This document shows positions 27,372 through 40,625 of a stretch of DNA of 64,000 nt, piece by piece. Source of the DNA: Prochilodus magdalenae (taxonomy: Eukaryota; Chordata; Actinopteri; Characiformes; Prochilodontidae); NCBI GenBank assembly GCA_024036415.1, contig JAMWET010007209.1, positions 523,501 to 587,500 on the forward strand, written 5' to 3'. Position numbers and translations under genes: made by a program. Every line of letters starts with the position of its first letter. The stretch's first letter is position 1. A model generated the notes under the pieces. The model worked only from the letters and a program-made list of their open reading frames with translations, did not search any database and was not told the origin of the DNA.

Positions 27372-27777
27372 TATTAAAGGCCCATGTCATGGAAAAAAAC
27401 TAATTTCTCTCACTTTTTGAAAAAGTGGTATAGCATGAATATGTAAATATTGTGCAACATAAACTGCGTAGTCCATATAGTCTATATACAGAAATTGTAA
27501 ACATGTATACGATGAGTGCTTTAGCCCTGAATACTTTTCTGAATGGGGCTTGAACAGCCAATCAGAACAGATCAGTTCAGATCATCTTAGATCAGCTTTA
27601 AAGGCACAGTAACAAAAACAGCCTGCTTTACCTCTAAGAGATTTAAAAAGAGGCTGAAAAAGGATCCTATAAAATGAATTGTGTCCGTGTTTGGTACATA
27701 AAACCAAGCAATATTTTAAATGGCCCCAAAAGAGAAAAGATAAAATGAAAGATATGTAGGAGATGGGCCCTTTAATA
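27372..27777. mobile_element. MITE-like non-autonomous element
   Basis: The left end TATTAAAGGCCCATGTC (27372-27388) and the reverse complement of the right end (27761-27777) match except for one inserted base and one mismatch. About 406 bp lie between the ends, with no coding capacity. The superfamily is undetermined. Confidence 0.6.
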
Positions 27778-28369
27778 TACGTTAAAAATATTTCCTGCTT
27801 TGCTTAACCCTTTAAGGTCGGTCTCATATGTCGTATTTCTGTTTCATCACTACTGTGATAAAAGGCTTCTGTAATAAGCGTTTACCGGTCTACGGCGTGT
27901 TCTGAATGAGCTTGCTTGTTGACCTTGTAAACATAAACTCAGAATGCATCCCATAATAAAGGACGCTGGTGTATCTTTTAGAAAGGGATAGAGAACACGG
28001 TAGCACTCACAAATCGCTGGTTCTCGATACTAATGCGGTCCACTGTGAACATTTTGGTTCAGCAGCGATAGAAATGTTCTGTTTTGAAGATCTCAGGTTG
28101 TGTTATGGCCGAGACAGTTGGTTGAAACTATTGCTGAGGGTGGAGTGAATGGGAAGGTAAGAGTGAGTTCTTGCTTTTAATAGACTGATGGCGTCTGAGA
28201 GTGTAGCAGAACAGTACGGCTGATTCCGCTGTGCTCATGTTGGAATTTGAGTTGACACAGGCACATTTGCATGCAGGTACACGCTCAGTTTTTCACGCTT
28301 TAAAGATCACACAAGAGAGTCTCGATGCCTTACACACACACAAACCCGCTCATCCTTCTCTTACTATCT

Positions 28370-28408
28370 CTCTCCATCTCTCTCTGTCTCTCTCTCTCTC
28401 TCTCTCTC
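28370..28408. repeat. CT microsatellite
   Basis: A tctc-rich run with a few interruptions lies inside a longer pyrimidine-rich stretch. Confidence 0.88.
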
Positions 28409-31400
28409 CTCTGTCTCATTGTCATTGTCACTCGACACACTCTCACATGCGTCTCTGCAGACGCAGCACAAGCACATGTTCTCACACGTCGACAGCACAT
28501 GGGAGGTGCGAGTGGCACTGCATTGATTGCAGTGTGTGAAGTCTGCTCTTCGCTGCTGTCTCTGGCAGTTACGCTGGGAGTCTCCAGGCACACGCATTAG
28601 TTCAGCTTTTAAAGGCTCTACCACTCAAACTCCCAATTAAAATCCCCTTGTTCGTTAGCACAGTCTGTAGCCTCTCATTTACACCGCTCAGCTGTATATT
28701 AGCACCTTTCCTACACTCGCTTGTGCAAGACAGAGAGAGAGAGGGAGAGGGGAAATACAGAGAATAAAATGGTGCAGCTCAGACCCTGACTAAAGGTTCC
28801 TGGCACCAGTGTGCTTCAGGCATTACTGTAGATCTGTGCGTTTAGCTTTCTCGAGGCTTAGAAGTCCAGATTGCTAATGTTCAGTTTACATTGCATTATA
28901 ATTTTAATGTAAGTGCTTAAGGAATTACATTATTAGACGCAAAATAGACATGCCTAGCAGTCTGGAGTTACTACTGTTGTTCAGCTATACATCATATTTG
29001 TTACATAAGTGTCTTGTTCCAAAAGGCTTTACAGACCATTTTTTTAATTTCCATTTTTCCTGATGAACATTAATGGGGGTGGGCTTTACACTTCCAAGTA
29101 ATGTCAGGGCTCCATTATGACTAAAGCCCTATTCAAGTGGGATTAGCATCACCTGGGAACATGCTGTAATTTGAGAGATTAACAACAAGCTCTCTGATTT
29201 TAGCTCAGAGTAAATGTGCCATGTCCGCAGTGTTTACGTGGCAGTTGAGACACAATCCCGGAGTGAATTCCCACCTATAGTTGACTAAACTCAGATTCCT
29301 AACAGTAGTCCTACTCGAAGAGGCATCTCTGTAACGTAGTCAGCTTCCCATATGGCAGCTGCTGGCATGTAATTGTCCCGTTCCACCTTAAATAGTGCAG
29401 CAGGTAAAATGGAACTCGATTCAACCTACTGAACTCCCTTCATACTAAAGTTCAGACTGCTCAAATCCACAGTGTTTTTGGTAATGGATGATTTATAAGA
29501 ACAGGGAAAAAGTCATTTCTCCAAAGCACGTCTCGCAAGGCACTGCACTTTTTACTTAGTTGGCCCCCTATATGCCAGTTAGCTGCACATTGTAGTGTTA
29601 TTGTTTTGGATGTGTGCTGACTGTCGCGTAAGGCTGATGTAAATGTCTGATGCAGGCTATCTAAATTAATTTGGGGTATTTACAGAGATGCGTTATCCTG
29701 TTCAAATCAGCCAGTCAAAATCCACACTGTTAACGGACCTCCTCTGATCAAAGTAATCGAGTTTAAGCAGGGCCTAACAACCCCTTAGCATTTCTTAGCT
29801 GCTGATGCTTAAGACCAGGTCATATCCAGAATTGTGACAGTAAGAATTTAATTGGACATAATTGTGGAATGAAACCCTTTTACTGGTGAGATGTAATTAC
29901 ATAATTACTTCATTAGTTACGTAGTGACGTAATTAGATTTACATTTGATTTAATCATTTACTTCAGGTTTAGGTACTTTGCTTTGAGTCTGCATTTCTGA
30001 CAGGTGAAATTTAACTACAACAAAATCATTTCTTACCTGTGCCCAGTACGAGTTTTCTCTCAGCGTTAGCTTTGCGGTAGCTTCAGTAACTTTTGTTTAG
30101 TAACTTGGTATTTGTAGTCGTCAGCGATAACTGTGAATTGTATGGGTTAAACAAGTCATCAGTAACGTGCTTTCCTTCACCAGATGAAAGCACAGTGGGA
30201 GAGGACGCAGGCAAGGCCAGAGTCTCGTGGGGTTTGAAGCCCGGTTTGTGAAAGTCCTTGAGGGTTTTGTAGTCCCCCGGTGTTCTGCTCTGTTATTACC
30301 TGCTGCATGGCAGCCGGAGCGGAGAGCGAGTAATGGCTCTCTTCAGAGCTTTTGTTTTCCCGCTTGCCACGCTAGCTACAAAGAGAACAAAAACAAGCTC
30401 TCACTAGCTCTGTGCTAGTTCATCATGCTTGTTTGTCAGGGGAGAGAGAAAGGGAAAAAGGCTCACCGGGGCCCTGATAAAGGAGGAGGCAGAGCAGGGA
30501 GAATTGTCTTTAATGTCTGCGCTGGCAAGGCTCGACTCTTCTCCAGGTTAATAGCTTTTCAGAGTCGGATGCCTCAGTGCTGCAGGCACAGGGCCCGTCC
30601 TAAAAGGGTCTTCCTTCCTGTCTTTCAGAATAAATGTTTATGAAGATGAAAATGAGACCCTTTTACACCACTCAAAAGGTCTCTTGGAGCCAGATTAGAT
30701 TTGCAATCAATGCAGCCTCTTCCTCTCTGTTTACATGACCTTCGTTTATTTGTATTTGAGTGTTAATTTATTCCAAACTGAATGATTAACATGAACAGTG
30801 TAATAGCCAGACTAATGAGGACATAATCACCATAATGAAATCAGGATAGTCTACACCAGGTAAGCCTAAACGTTTTGTTTTGGGGGCCCAGAGTGTACTA
30901 TTTGTGGTGGACCCAAAAGGACAATACAGCTAGTCAGCAACTTGTTAGCTTCGTTTTGCATGTTGCCAGTATACATGGAGAAACTGTATTCTTCAATTAA
31001 CCCTGTGCGGTCCACAAACTCTCCGCTGCACTAAATTCAGTGTTTCTATGGAAGTTTCTCTGTCTTCGCAATAATACAGTGCAGAAGTGCAGTTCAGGTT
31101 TTCCTAAATCTGTAGATTCTGCCCTTTTGATTCCATCTTATTGCAAGGCTAATGTTCCCATCCGGATTTATGAGCTTATAAAAGGAGCTGAGATACACAT
31201 CATCTGCCTCTTGCCATGTGTAATTGGTGGACTCATGTCGGTCTACATTTTGTGTAAAAGGGATAGATGGACTCGATGGAGGGAATCAATAAGGACTTGC
31301 ACATCGTGTTGAAACCCTTCATTTTTCTTTTAGTCGTCATCGGAGACACGTGAAGTGGTGTAAGAAGAAGATTTCTAAACGCTGAAGTTGCTGGAGTGGT

Positions 31401-31454
31401 TTGTCATTGTAGAGTCGAGCCAAGGTTGTTTTAAACATTTTGATTTAAAATATA

Positions 31455-31987
31455 CAGCAGTTGGACAGTGAAACTGAAACACCTGTCATTTTAGTGTGGG
31501 AGGTCTCATGGCTAAATTGGACCAGCCTGGTGGCCAATCTTCATTAATTGCACATTGCACCAGTAAGAGCAGAGTGTGAAGGTTCAGTTAGCAGGTAAGA
31601 GCACAGTTCTGCTCAAAATACTGCAATGCACACAACATTATGGGTGACATACCAGAGTTCAAAAGAGGACACATTGTTGGTGCACGTCTTGCTGGCGCAT
31701 CTGTGACCAAGACAGCAAGTCTTTGTGATGTATCAAGAGCCACGGTATCCAGGGTAATGTCAGCATACCACCAAGAAAGACGAACCTCCACCAGCATCAC
31801 GTAGTGACCTGGCCACTATCCTGCAAGAAGAATGGCTTAAACTCCCTCTGACCACTGTGCAGGACGCAGTATATGTCATTCCCAAGACCAACTGACGCTG
31901 TATTGGCCGCAAAAGGAGGCCCTACACCATACTAATAAATGATTGTGGTCTAAAACCAGGTGTTTCAGTTTCATTGTCCAACCCCTG
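31455..31987 (+). mobile_element. deleted Tc1-like transposon, copy 1
   Basis: The element is 533 bp, flanked by TA on both sides (31453-31454 and 31988-31989). Its ends are inverted repeats of the form CAGGGGTTGGACAATGAAAC, degraded at the left end (cagcagttggacagtg). Inside are a Tc1-type helix-turn-helix frame (31640-31804) and a trace of the transposase C-terminus with LQEEWLKLP. The catalytic core is gone, so it can move only in trans if at all. Confidence 0.92.
31640..31804 (+). pseudogene. Tc1-like transposase N-terminal fragment (54 codons)
   Basis: The frame starts MGDIPEFKRGHIVGARLAG and continues with SRATVSRVMSAYHQ, the helix-turn-helix used by Tc1-like transposases to bind terminal repeats. 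It ends at a tag stop (31802-31804). A full transposase has roughly 340 residues with a DDE catalytic core, which is missing here. Whether the fragment is ever translated is unknown. Confidence 0.85.
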
Positions 31988-34900
31988 TAGGCGTCATGTT
32001 GAATCGTGCTGAAAGGCCAATTTGAGAGAGACTGTCCTTAGACCCGAGGGGATTAACCCAGTGTGTGAATTCTTTAAAAAGCTGCTCTCTAAACCTTTAA
32101 ATATTCATGAAGCTGTTTCTCTCTATATGCTGTCCCGTTGACAGTTGCATATTCATACGTGTTCTCCTTGTGCACTTGATATTACATCAAATGATTTATT
32201 TATTTGTAGGTGCAAAAATAGCATGTCAGACATTTTATTAGCAGCTCTACGTGTTCAGGTTTATAGGTGTAGTCACTTTGGATTCATAGTTTATAGTTAG
32301 GACTAATAAGGGCTAGTCTTCAAGGTAACCGTTTAAATACAACATTTAAAAAAATAGAAAAGCAGATTATTGTATAAACAAATACAGGAGGGAGTAGGGG
32401 TTAGCCAGCTTTCTGGTGATCTACATTCATTACCTCAGGGCTAACTTTGGAATACGGGCCTCACTTTGGGCAGCCCTAATCTGGGCCATAGTTTCCCCAC
32501 CCAGTCTTTGAGACCCACCTACTGCATTTGCGTATTTGCTCAATTCCACTTCCCAAAACTCTAGTTCAGACCAACAATGTGTTGTCCAGTGACTGGGTTG
32601 TTAAATCTCTGTTACCTTTACCTCTCACCTTTAAACTAATAACTACAAATAAACTCATCATCTCATTTTTAAAACATCCGTATTTCCTCAGGAAACTCAG
32701 AGTCACAGGTTCAAACTAGGCTCGGCTTAATTTCCAAACTCACCAAAGAACACAGCCAAACAACAGGCGCACTCACTGCTGGCCTCCCCTCGGTGAACAC
32801 GGAACACAAAACCCGTATTCAGGCTCTTTAACATAAAAGTCCTGGTAAAAGTGAGCCTAATACATTCTGACATTTTTAGACTGAACAATTTACGGCACCG
32901 CACGGAGACGCCACAATATCATCAAACAGCACAGCTCAAAACCACACTGCAGACAGATCACATGCAAGATAAACAAAGCTAACTAGCTTGCTTACCCCAA
33001 CTACTGAGACTTTTGATGGACTCCGTACAAGCCCAAATACAAGTACATGTACAGAGCCTGTGCAGGCCCGTGAGGTGGGAAGATAGACAGGCAGGTCGGC
33101 CATCCAGTCATGTTTACAGTGCCGTGGCCTCCACAGATAATGTTCTTTATTGTCAGTTCATTTGATTTGATTGACCGTCTGATGAAGCTGACGGGCCTAA
33201 TGTAGACTGACAGCAAAGGCTAAGATCAATGACCGGCAGACTCATAGGTGTAACAGTATAGACTAAGGCTGACTATCGCTCACAATTTTGCACGCAGCAG
33301 GTCACTGTGGCCCTAATTAAGATGAATTGCTGCTAGACATTATATTAGCAGGGTTAAGACCTAATTGGTATTCATTCATTCCTTTACCTCCATAAGGAAT
33401 AGTCTTATTCTGAAGTTATACCAGACATTTGTAGTGGAAGGGTGTGCAGGTTCTTTCATCAGATGTTTAGTCCTTGTGTGTATTTTTTTTTCCTTGAGGT
33501 TAATAGGAATTTTTGGTCTCTTTCAGAGGGCTAGCACTTAGTTAGCATATTCAAATGTGTGGGAGTGCATGATTAGTATGTGTGGGCAGTTGTCTCGTGC
33601 TGCGACTGCTTGTAAGGACAAGGTGTGAAAGCACTATTTTTCACTTCCCCAGCTGGGCTGACACTATAAGTTATTACAAATTACAAAAACGTGATAGTGC
33701 TTTTACAACCGTATCCCTGCACCATTCAGTAATTCCAACAGTGGCAGGGGATTAAACGTGGACTAAACGCATTTTAAATGGTCAGTGTTCTGAAGATGCT
33801 CATTATTTGGTGGATGCTGAAGAGCAGGATGAGCATTTGAGCTCCGGTATATCTCTGTCTCTGTCTCTCGACAAATCTGGAAGAATACAGGGAAGAACCT
33901 GTCCACGTCAAATCTCTTGACTGGGATTGGATTTTTATTCGGGCCTGCCAGTTCTCGTGCAGATAGTGATTCCACAGCTCACTGCTGCTGCATCAATGAG
34001 CAATCAGACGTCGCTGAGGCTGTGAATTGGTGCAGATGAGCTGGACTGGGCTGTGGGGGATTTCAAGTGATGTAGGGAATGGAGGGGAGAGAAGAGGAGG
34101 GAGGGCTGGGGAGTGACTGAGTGGGAGTGTGTTTGCTTAAAGAGATGACCGGTTGGCTACCCTAGATAAGCTCTCCAGCATGGACAGAATGCAAAGCAGC
34201 ATCTACTCCAGCAGCATGCAGCGCTGGAGCGAAATGAGAGGTGGTCAGCCTATTATAGCTATGGTTGATAGCTGTGAGAGAGACCACCTGTACGCAAGTC
34301 CTGGTGCAGGGTGGGGATGAGTGCAGAATATATCAGTTTCCAAAATCATCTTAAAGGGTACCTCTTATGCTCATTTGGGGTAATCATTGTGTTTTGGGAT
34401 CTACTAGAATGGATCCCATGCTTCAGTATTCCAAAAACACAGTACATTTGGATACTGTACGTTTGTATTCACCCTATGAAATGCTCTGTAAGAGCTCCTG
34501 TGCCTTATGAGCCAATGTGTCAGGTCACACATTCAGATTGATCAAACACCAAAGCGGTCCTGCCCCCTCCTGCCAACAGACACTTCTCTCATGGGGAGCT
34601 GTAAAAACCACTTTGGCTGTTCTTACAATGGCGTTTTGTCAACGTGACAACAAACTGGCCTCCAGTAGCTGCCGTGTGTTGTGAGGCAATGCCGGTAGGT
34701 GTGGAATACGAGTTTCTGTGGGAGACAGGTTCTTCCTCTGGCTTATATAACTGTATAACACTGCAGACTTTTACCTGCGCAAAAGACAATATAGCACATT
34801 TAAGGGAACTGAAAATCCACAAAGCGTCATAAGTCTGTTTTGATATTCACTTACCTAATCAAGTATTTAAATATTGAATTGTTTAATTTCATGTCATTTT

Positions 34901-36519
34901 TAAGTAGTGGAGAAAGTCTGGATCTAAGCAGTGGAGTTTTCTTCATATTAAGCAAAACATCTAATTAGGGAGAGATACGGTGCTGTGCAGAAATCACCCT
35001 TCATTTATTCATTCCCAGTCAGACACAGGAAAAAACCAGAAAACCAAAACTGAATTAAAGTAAACAGAAACCTCAGCAACTAAACACAATAGCTGACCAC
35101 ACATCCAGAGTTCAGTCTGAAACGCATTTAGTGAGGTTGAGGTCTGGACCCAGGGGCGGTCTGTCAGTTGTTCTGAGAACACCACACATCCACAGCCTTT
35201 CAGACTTTAAGACATCCTGTTCTCACACAGTGGAAGGATAGAGAGAAATACCTGTGGATATATATTTTTTTTTTTCAGATCTGAGGAAGGATTGGAGCTT
35301 GTTTTCTCCTCTGTGTTTTTTTCTCTGATTGCTCCTTACTTTCCTATTCCACATACATATGACTCAGAATGGATAACTTGGCTGTTGTGATCAGAAGTCA
35401 AATAAATGACCGGTTGACTTTTCAGTAATTTTGAATCATCATTATATTATATTAAATCTTATCCGACCTTTGCACACTACAGTAGGGGAATGTTATATCC
35501 AGAGGACGATGCTATGACAGTGTGATATTTTTATTGTTGGTATATTCAGTTCTTTTAAAAAATGGATATTTGAACAGAAAGCACCGTTAATACATTCACC
35601 CCTAGTGCTGAACGAGTGCCAGTCTTCCAGCAGGATGTTTCCTCTGGGAGCCCAGAGGGCCATTAGCCCATCAGGAAGAGGCACACATCCCAGCCTGCCC
35701 CAAACCTCCCCCCTCCACTACATCGCTCTCCACTCCCCACTCCACCCTGATGATCAGGATGATGGAGGCCAACTCCATTTCAGCTGTATTTCCTTCATCA
35801 CCATGCCTTAAATATCTATCTATAATACAGACGTAAACATTTACTGCCTGTTGGGGGACCTAGAGACACGGCTATTTTCTCCTTCTGCTACTATTTCCTG
35901 TGATAACACCCTCCTGTGGTTTTCAGGTTATGCAAACAGTCTGTCAGGCACGCTCCTGACCACATTACCCATCCCAGCCATGTTGCTGACTGTGGTTTCA
36001 CATTCGCTAATGCTTCGCAACACCTTGCCTCTGGGCTTTACCCAAGCGCTTATAACATCTAGTTCTGACAGTCTGGTGGGAGGCTGTCAAAACCACCTCT
36101 CTTGCCATGTCTTAAAGCGGAGTTATGGAAGCTGAAAGCTCATCCAGACTCAGTATCTCTTGGTCATTTTAAAACTTGTGTGGACAGTTTCCCATACATG
36201 ATTCAGGCTAGTCTTGGGCTACATGGTAATGTCAGTGGTTACTGATCCTGTTGTAGTTTAGAGTGGTAGGTGTGGCCCTTTGTGTCCTGGAAGATAGACA
36301 AAAATATGTCTAAATGTGTTATGTAAATATCTATATATGTATGTTTATCCCTTATACTAGAATTCTATACTGGATATTTGAATATATGAATGTATACATA
36401 CATATACATACATATATACATTACACAGGTAATTTAAAAATGGCAGTTTTTAAAATGTAGTTTTCAGCCATTAGGGCTCAATAGAAATTATGAAATGATA
36501 AACCACATTCACACACCAA

Positions 36520-36970
36520 AACATACAGTATGTGAACACCTTTCCTAATTATTGAGTTCAGGTATTTCATGGACATCCATAACAGGTGTATAGAACAAAG
36601 CACATTGCTGTATAGACAGCAGTATCTGCATACACAGCAATGCCGGTACAGTGGGTCATACTGAAGAGCTTAAACAGTGGAAACGTCATAGCCTCCCTTG
36701 CCACAAGTCAGCTCCTAAATTTTAGCCTTGCTAGATGTGATCTGCTCAACTGTATTGTAGTGCTGTTACTGTGAAATGGAAGTGTGTAGAAGCAACTACA
36801 GCTCAGCCGCAAAGCAGTACACCACTCAAACTCAAAGGCGTCAAGCGCATAGACTGTATAAATCGCCTACTCCTCTGTTGCATCATTCACTACAGACTTC
36901 TGAACTACCTCTGGAAAAAAATAAAATGTCTGGAGCTACGTGTAATGGATTTCCATTGCTGAGCCGCTTC
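36520..36970 (+). mobile_element. Tc1-like transposon, 5' part only
   Basis: It starts near tatgtgaacacctttcctaa, which resembles a widespread fish Tc1-like end. It then follows the transposase N-terminus in broken frames: gtactgaagagct near 36659 corresponds to the RTEEL start, and KWKCVEATTAQPQS near 36774 to the linker between helix-turn-helix domains. It is lost before the catalytic domain; the 3' end is unclear. Confidence 0.8.
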
Positions 36971-38915
36971 ACATATGCATTAGATCACTGTGTAATGCCA
37001 CGTGTATATACACATGCACACGAACATGCATATTCCATTACCCCTTCATTCTTAGTGTATTCTCCGTCATTATGGGCACATATCTGTCTGTTCATTGTAT
37101 TAGACACATCTAGACAACATGTTTAACATTTTCTGCAACTAATTGGTTTTATTTAATAGATAATAGTGATTCCATAACAGCAGCATGGTATATGATGTTG
37201 ATACATTGTTGTTTTTGGGCTTTGTACTCTTGAGGTCATGTGGAGGGCGACAGCTGCCAGACAAACGTTTGACGAGTGTTAGGGAGATGCAGTGTTGACA
37301 CTTGGTGCCCAGGAGCATCTCCCACTCTGAAGTGTCATGTTTATATTTGATTGTTCGACATCAAGGTCTAAGACCTCTCCTTCAGGTATCGCGAGTGTGT
37401 ACAGACATGCAGAGCTCTCCAGCTTGATAGTGTTTGAGTGTTCGAGCTTCTTCTCATCAGTGGAGCAGAATCTTGGATCTCCATCATGATAAAATATTCT
37501 GTCTTCAAACATTTTCTCACCCACCCACTCACTTACTCTCTTTCGCTGTCTCTCTGATTAGGCCTATTGTGGTACGTGCCTCCAGCAAACCAAAGCGTGC
37601 CGCTCTCTCACTATGCATTACAGCTGTGTTGGACGTGATCATTTTTTTTCCATTATTATTTTAGCGCATATCTAATAATATCTACGAATAATATCCCAGT
37701 GGTCCCTCCCCTGTACTTATTCATTTCATGAATGTTGATATTCCCTTTGAAGAGCCGAGTTAAGGCCCCCCTGCAGTGATAGCCCCATAGGGCAGGGGTG
37801 GGGGTATATAAATATATATTGCACCAAAAGCATTATCATTAGGGTGTGTGTCCACCTCCAGCCCCCACACCCATCCATTACCTAGTATTGGTGGGCCATT
37901 AACAAATACAGTTGCTAATGTGAAAGGGGAAGTAGTGAAGCATAGGCAGTGCTTTTACAGCTATGTGGAATGCATTGACGTGGGCAGCCCCACTGTGGTA
38001 TGGTTATCTTTTGGGCTTGTCTTTGTCCTCTGTGGCCCGGTGTCTTTCTCCTGCTGCTCTGTGACGTGGTTAATGAGAGATGTGTGCCGGGAAAGAGTGA
38101 CCTTGTGGGTACGTGCTCATCAGGTGGTTGATGTGGGCGGCTCTCGCTCTTGCTCTTTTGCGGCTTTCCTGAGGATGTAGTGGATTTAGCCAGTTCGGGC
38201 TGGATTGGGATTTGTTCATAACCCAGTACATGGCCTAGTAGGATCAGAAGAATACCGTATTGACCATTGTAATGTGGAGTAAGTCATGAACAGTGATGGA
38301 GAGAGATGGAAAGTAATGAAGGACAGGAGATGCTGTACTTGTGTGATTTTTGTAGATATCTGTCTTTTGTTTAAGTATTTAGACTAAGAGTTCTGAAAGT
38401 TTCACTGTACTGTGCTTTAAAGTAAAATATTCTCCTTCTACTCCACCCCTGGGCTATTTGCAGAACTGCCTCATTGTTCTTAATCAGCATGCATGAGTAA
38501 CAAATCAGTTCCGAAATACTGAAAATAGAACTTGTTTCGGGTTAATGACACTAAAAGAGAAGAGCAAGGCTTTTTAAACTACCTTGTTTTAACCTATGTT
38601 ATGTCTGCAGTCCCTAAAATACAGCACAGTGCATTTACTTTTGATTGTTAAGTACTTTTAAAGTAGAAGTAAACTAGAGGGATTTGTAGCACTGATCATA
38701 GATCATTTAAATGCACCGTATGATATAAACAAGCATTTTAATCATAGAGGAAAATAAACATCACACATTTTCACTGGAACTGAAATCTCAGATACTGTAT
38801 GAAGGGTTCATTGAACTACATAGAGTTCCTTGTAAAATTCTATTTGACTAAAACCACAAGCTAAGTGACCACAAACAAATGTAAGGGAGCCCCTAACCCT
38901 GTTCAACCTGACGTA

Positions 38916-39438
38916 CAGGGGTTGGACAATGAAACTGAAACACCTGGTTTTAGACCACAATCATTTATTAGTATGGTGTAGGGCCTCCTTTTGCAGCCAA
39001 TACAGCGTCAGTTCGTCTTGGGAATGACATATACTGCGTCCTGCACAGTGGTCAGAGGGATTTAAAGCCATTCTTCTTGCAGGATAGTGGCCAGGTCACT
39101 ACGTGATGCTGGTGGAGGTTTGTTCTTCTTGGTGGTATGCTGACATTACCCTGGATACCGTGGCTCTTGATACAAAGACTTGCTGTCTTGGTCACAGATG
39201 CGCCAGCAAGACGTGCACCAACAATTCTCTTTTGAACTCTGGTATGTCACCCATAATGCTGTGTGCATTGCAGTATTTTGAGCAGAACTGTGCTCTTACC
39301 TGCTAACTGAACCTTCACACTCTGCTCTTACTGGTGCAATGTGCAATTAATGAAGATTGGCCACCAGGTGGTCCAATTTAGCCATGAGACCTCCCATACT
39401 AAAATGACAGGTGTTTCAGGTTCATTGTCCAACCCCTG
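38916..39438 (-). mobile_element. deleted Tc1-like transposon, copy 2
   Basis: This 523-bp copy is the reverse complement of copies 1 and 3, with clean 5'-CAGGGGTTGGACAATGAAAC ends and flanking TA. The antisense helix-turn-helix region has small differences; on the plus strand an accidental frame crosses it. Confidence 0.92.
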
Positions 39439-40219
39439 TATGCTGCTCATGAATGTATCTTAGACCTGACCAGTTTTCTTGTGAAGGTACAGACCTCATG
39501 AAGCACTTTGTGTGTAAAGGTAGAGTCTCAGATACCTACTCACCCATAGCTACTCCTGTCTTCTTCACTATAACTCACTTTCTGGTATCAAGATGTAAGT
39601 GCAGCTGCAGTGGAGACTGGACTGTGCTATTAAGGCTGGCCTGCTCTGCTTCTGGCTGTTTAAAGCATGGCTCTGTCCCACTCGGCGAGTAGAGGAGCTC
39701 CACTCTGTGAGCTGTAGTGCCCAGCCTTGTGTGTGACAGGCTCCAGCTGGCATCAGATGGGCGTTTCACTGCCAAGCGCTTCAGGCTGGCAGCCACCTCG
39801 CCTAGCTATCGCTCTCCCTGTCACAGAACTGCCACGCTGTCCCTTTGGCACACACATTCATTCATGCAGTGAGATGTAGCCTACACGCAAGGCAATCCCC
39901 TAACACACACTCTGAGTCACTCTGAAGCTGCTGGAGGAAATGTTACTAGAGCTGCTGTTTAGCATCAAAGCCTCAGGTCTGGGTTTAAAAGGTCTGTTTC
40001 TGAGCCTTTGTACTTTATCATATCTAGGGTTATGAATGTAGAATGTACTAATAATTGAGTAATGTATATCAGCAGTTCGTCATCTATTGTTTTGAGGATT
40101 CATGGATATCGTCAAAATAGTAATTGCAGCCCGAAGGAAATTTGCAATGCTATTCAGATAAAGTAAAGGTTGGTAAAGGAAGATAAAGGTTACCAGGGAC
40201 CTTGTTGAATGGATGATGA

Positions 40220-40625
40220 AAAATTAAGACTGATATGGGCAATATTTATTGTGCTGCACATCCAGAAGTAGTTTAGTAGTGTCTCTCACGTCAGGCGCAG
40301 ACCACCATGTTTGCTATGTCTCGGCATGGAGTTGTAGAGGTTCCTAATGGGAGCCTGTAGAGGTTCTGAGCCGCTTCATGACAGTCTGGCATGGCACCAT
40401 TGCAGTCTTTGGCAATGTTGAAGTGGTGTGATGGGCAGTTGTTGTTACGGTCTAGGTGCATGTAATCCTGCATTGGGCAGCTATCTACCAGTGGTGCTTA
40501 TGACTCATGGAGGGCATCACTGCTCAATGAATGACCACAATTGCGACTGTTGTGTCAGGCAAGTATAGCAGTAAGACCCATCTTTGCTTACGTGTGCTGC
40601 CGAGTGTGGAACTTGAATCTTTTGC
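40220..40625 (-). mobile_element. Tc1-like transposon remnant, antisense
   Basis: Sequence such as tctcggcatggagttgtaga and ctcatggagggcatcactgc matches the remnants at 13 kb and 56 kb. The central part with the DESRF motif is deleted here. The C-terminal motif lies at the low-coordinate end, so the element is on the minus strand. Confidence 0.8.

Noticed and set aside
34350..34830. Possible second MITE
   Set aside because: No convincing inverted ends or target duplication could be matched.
37279..37524. 81-codon minus frame in the 15.6-kb intron
   Set aside because: No homology recognised and no promoter or splice support.
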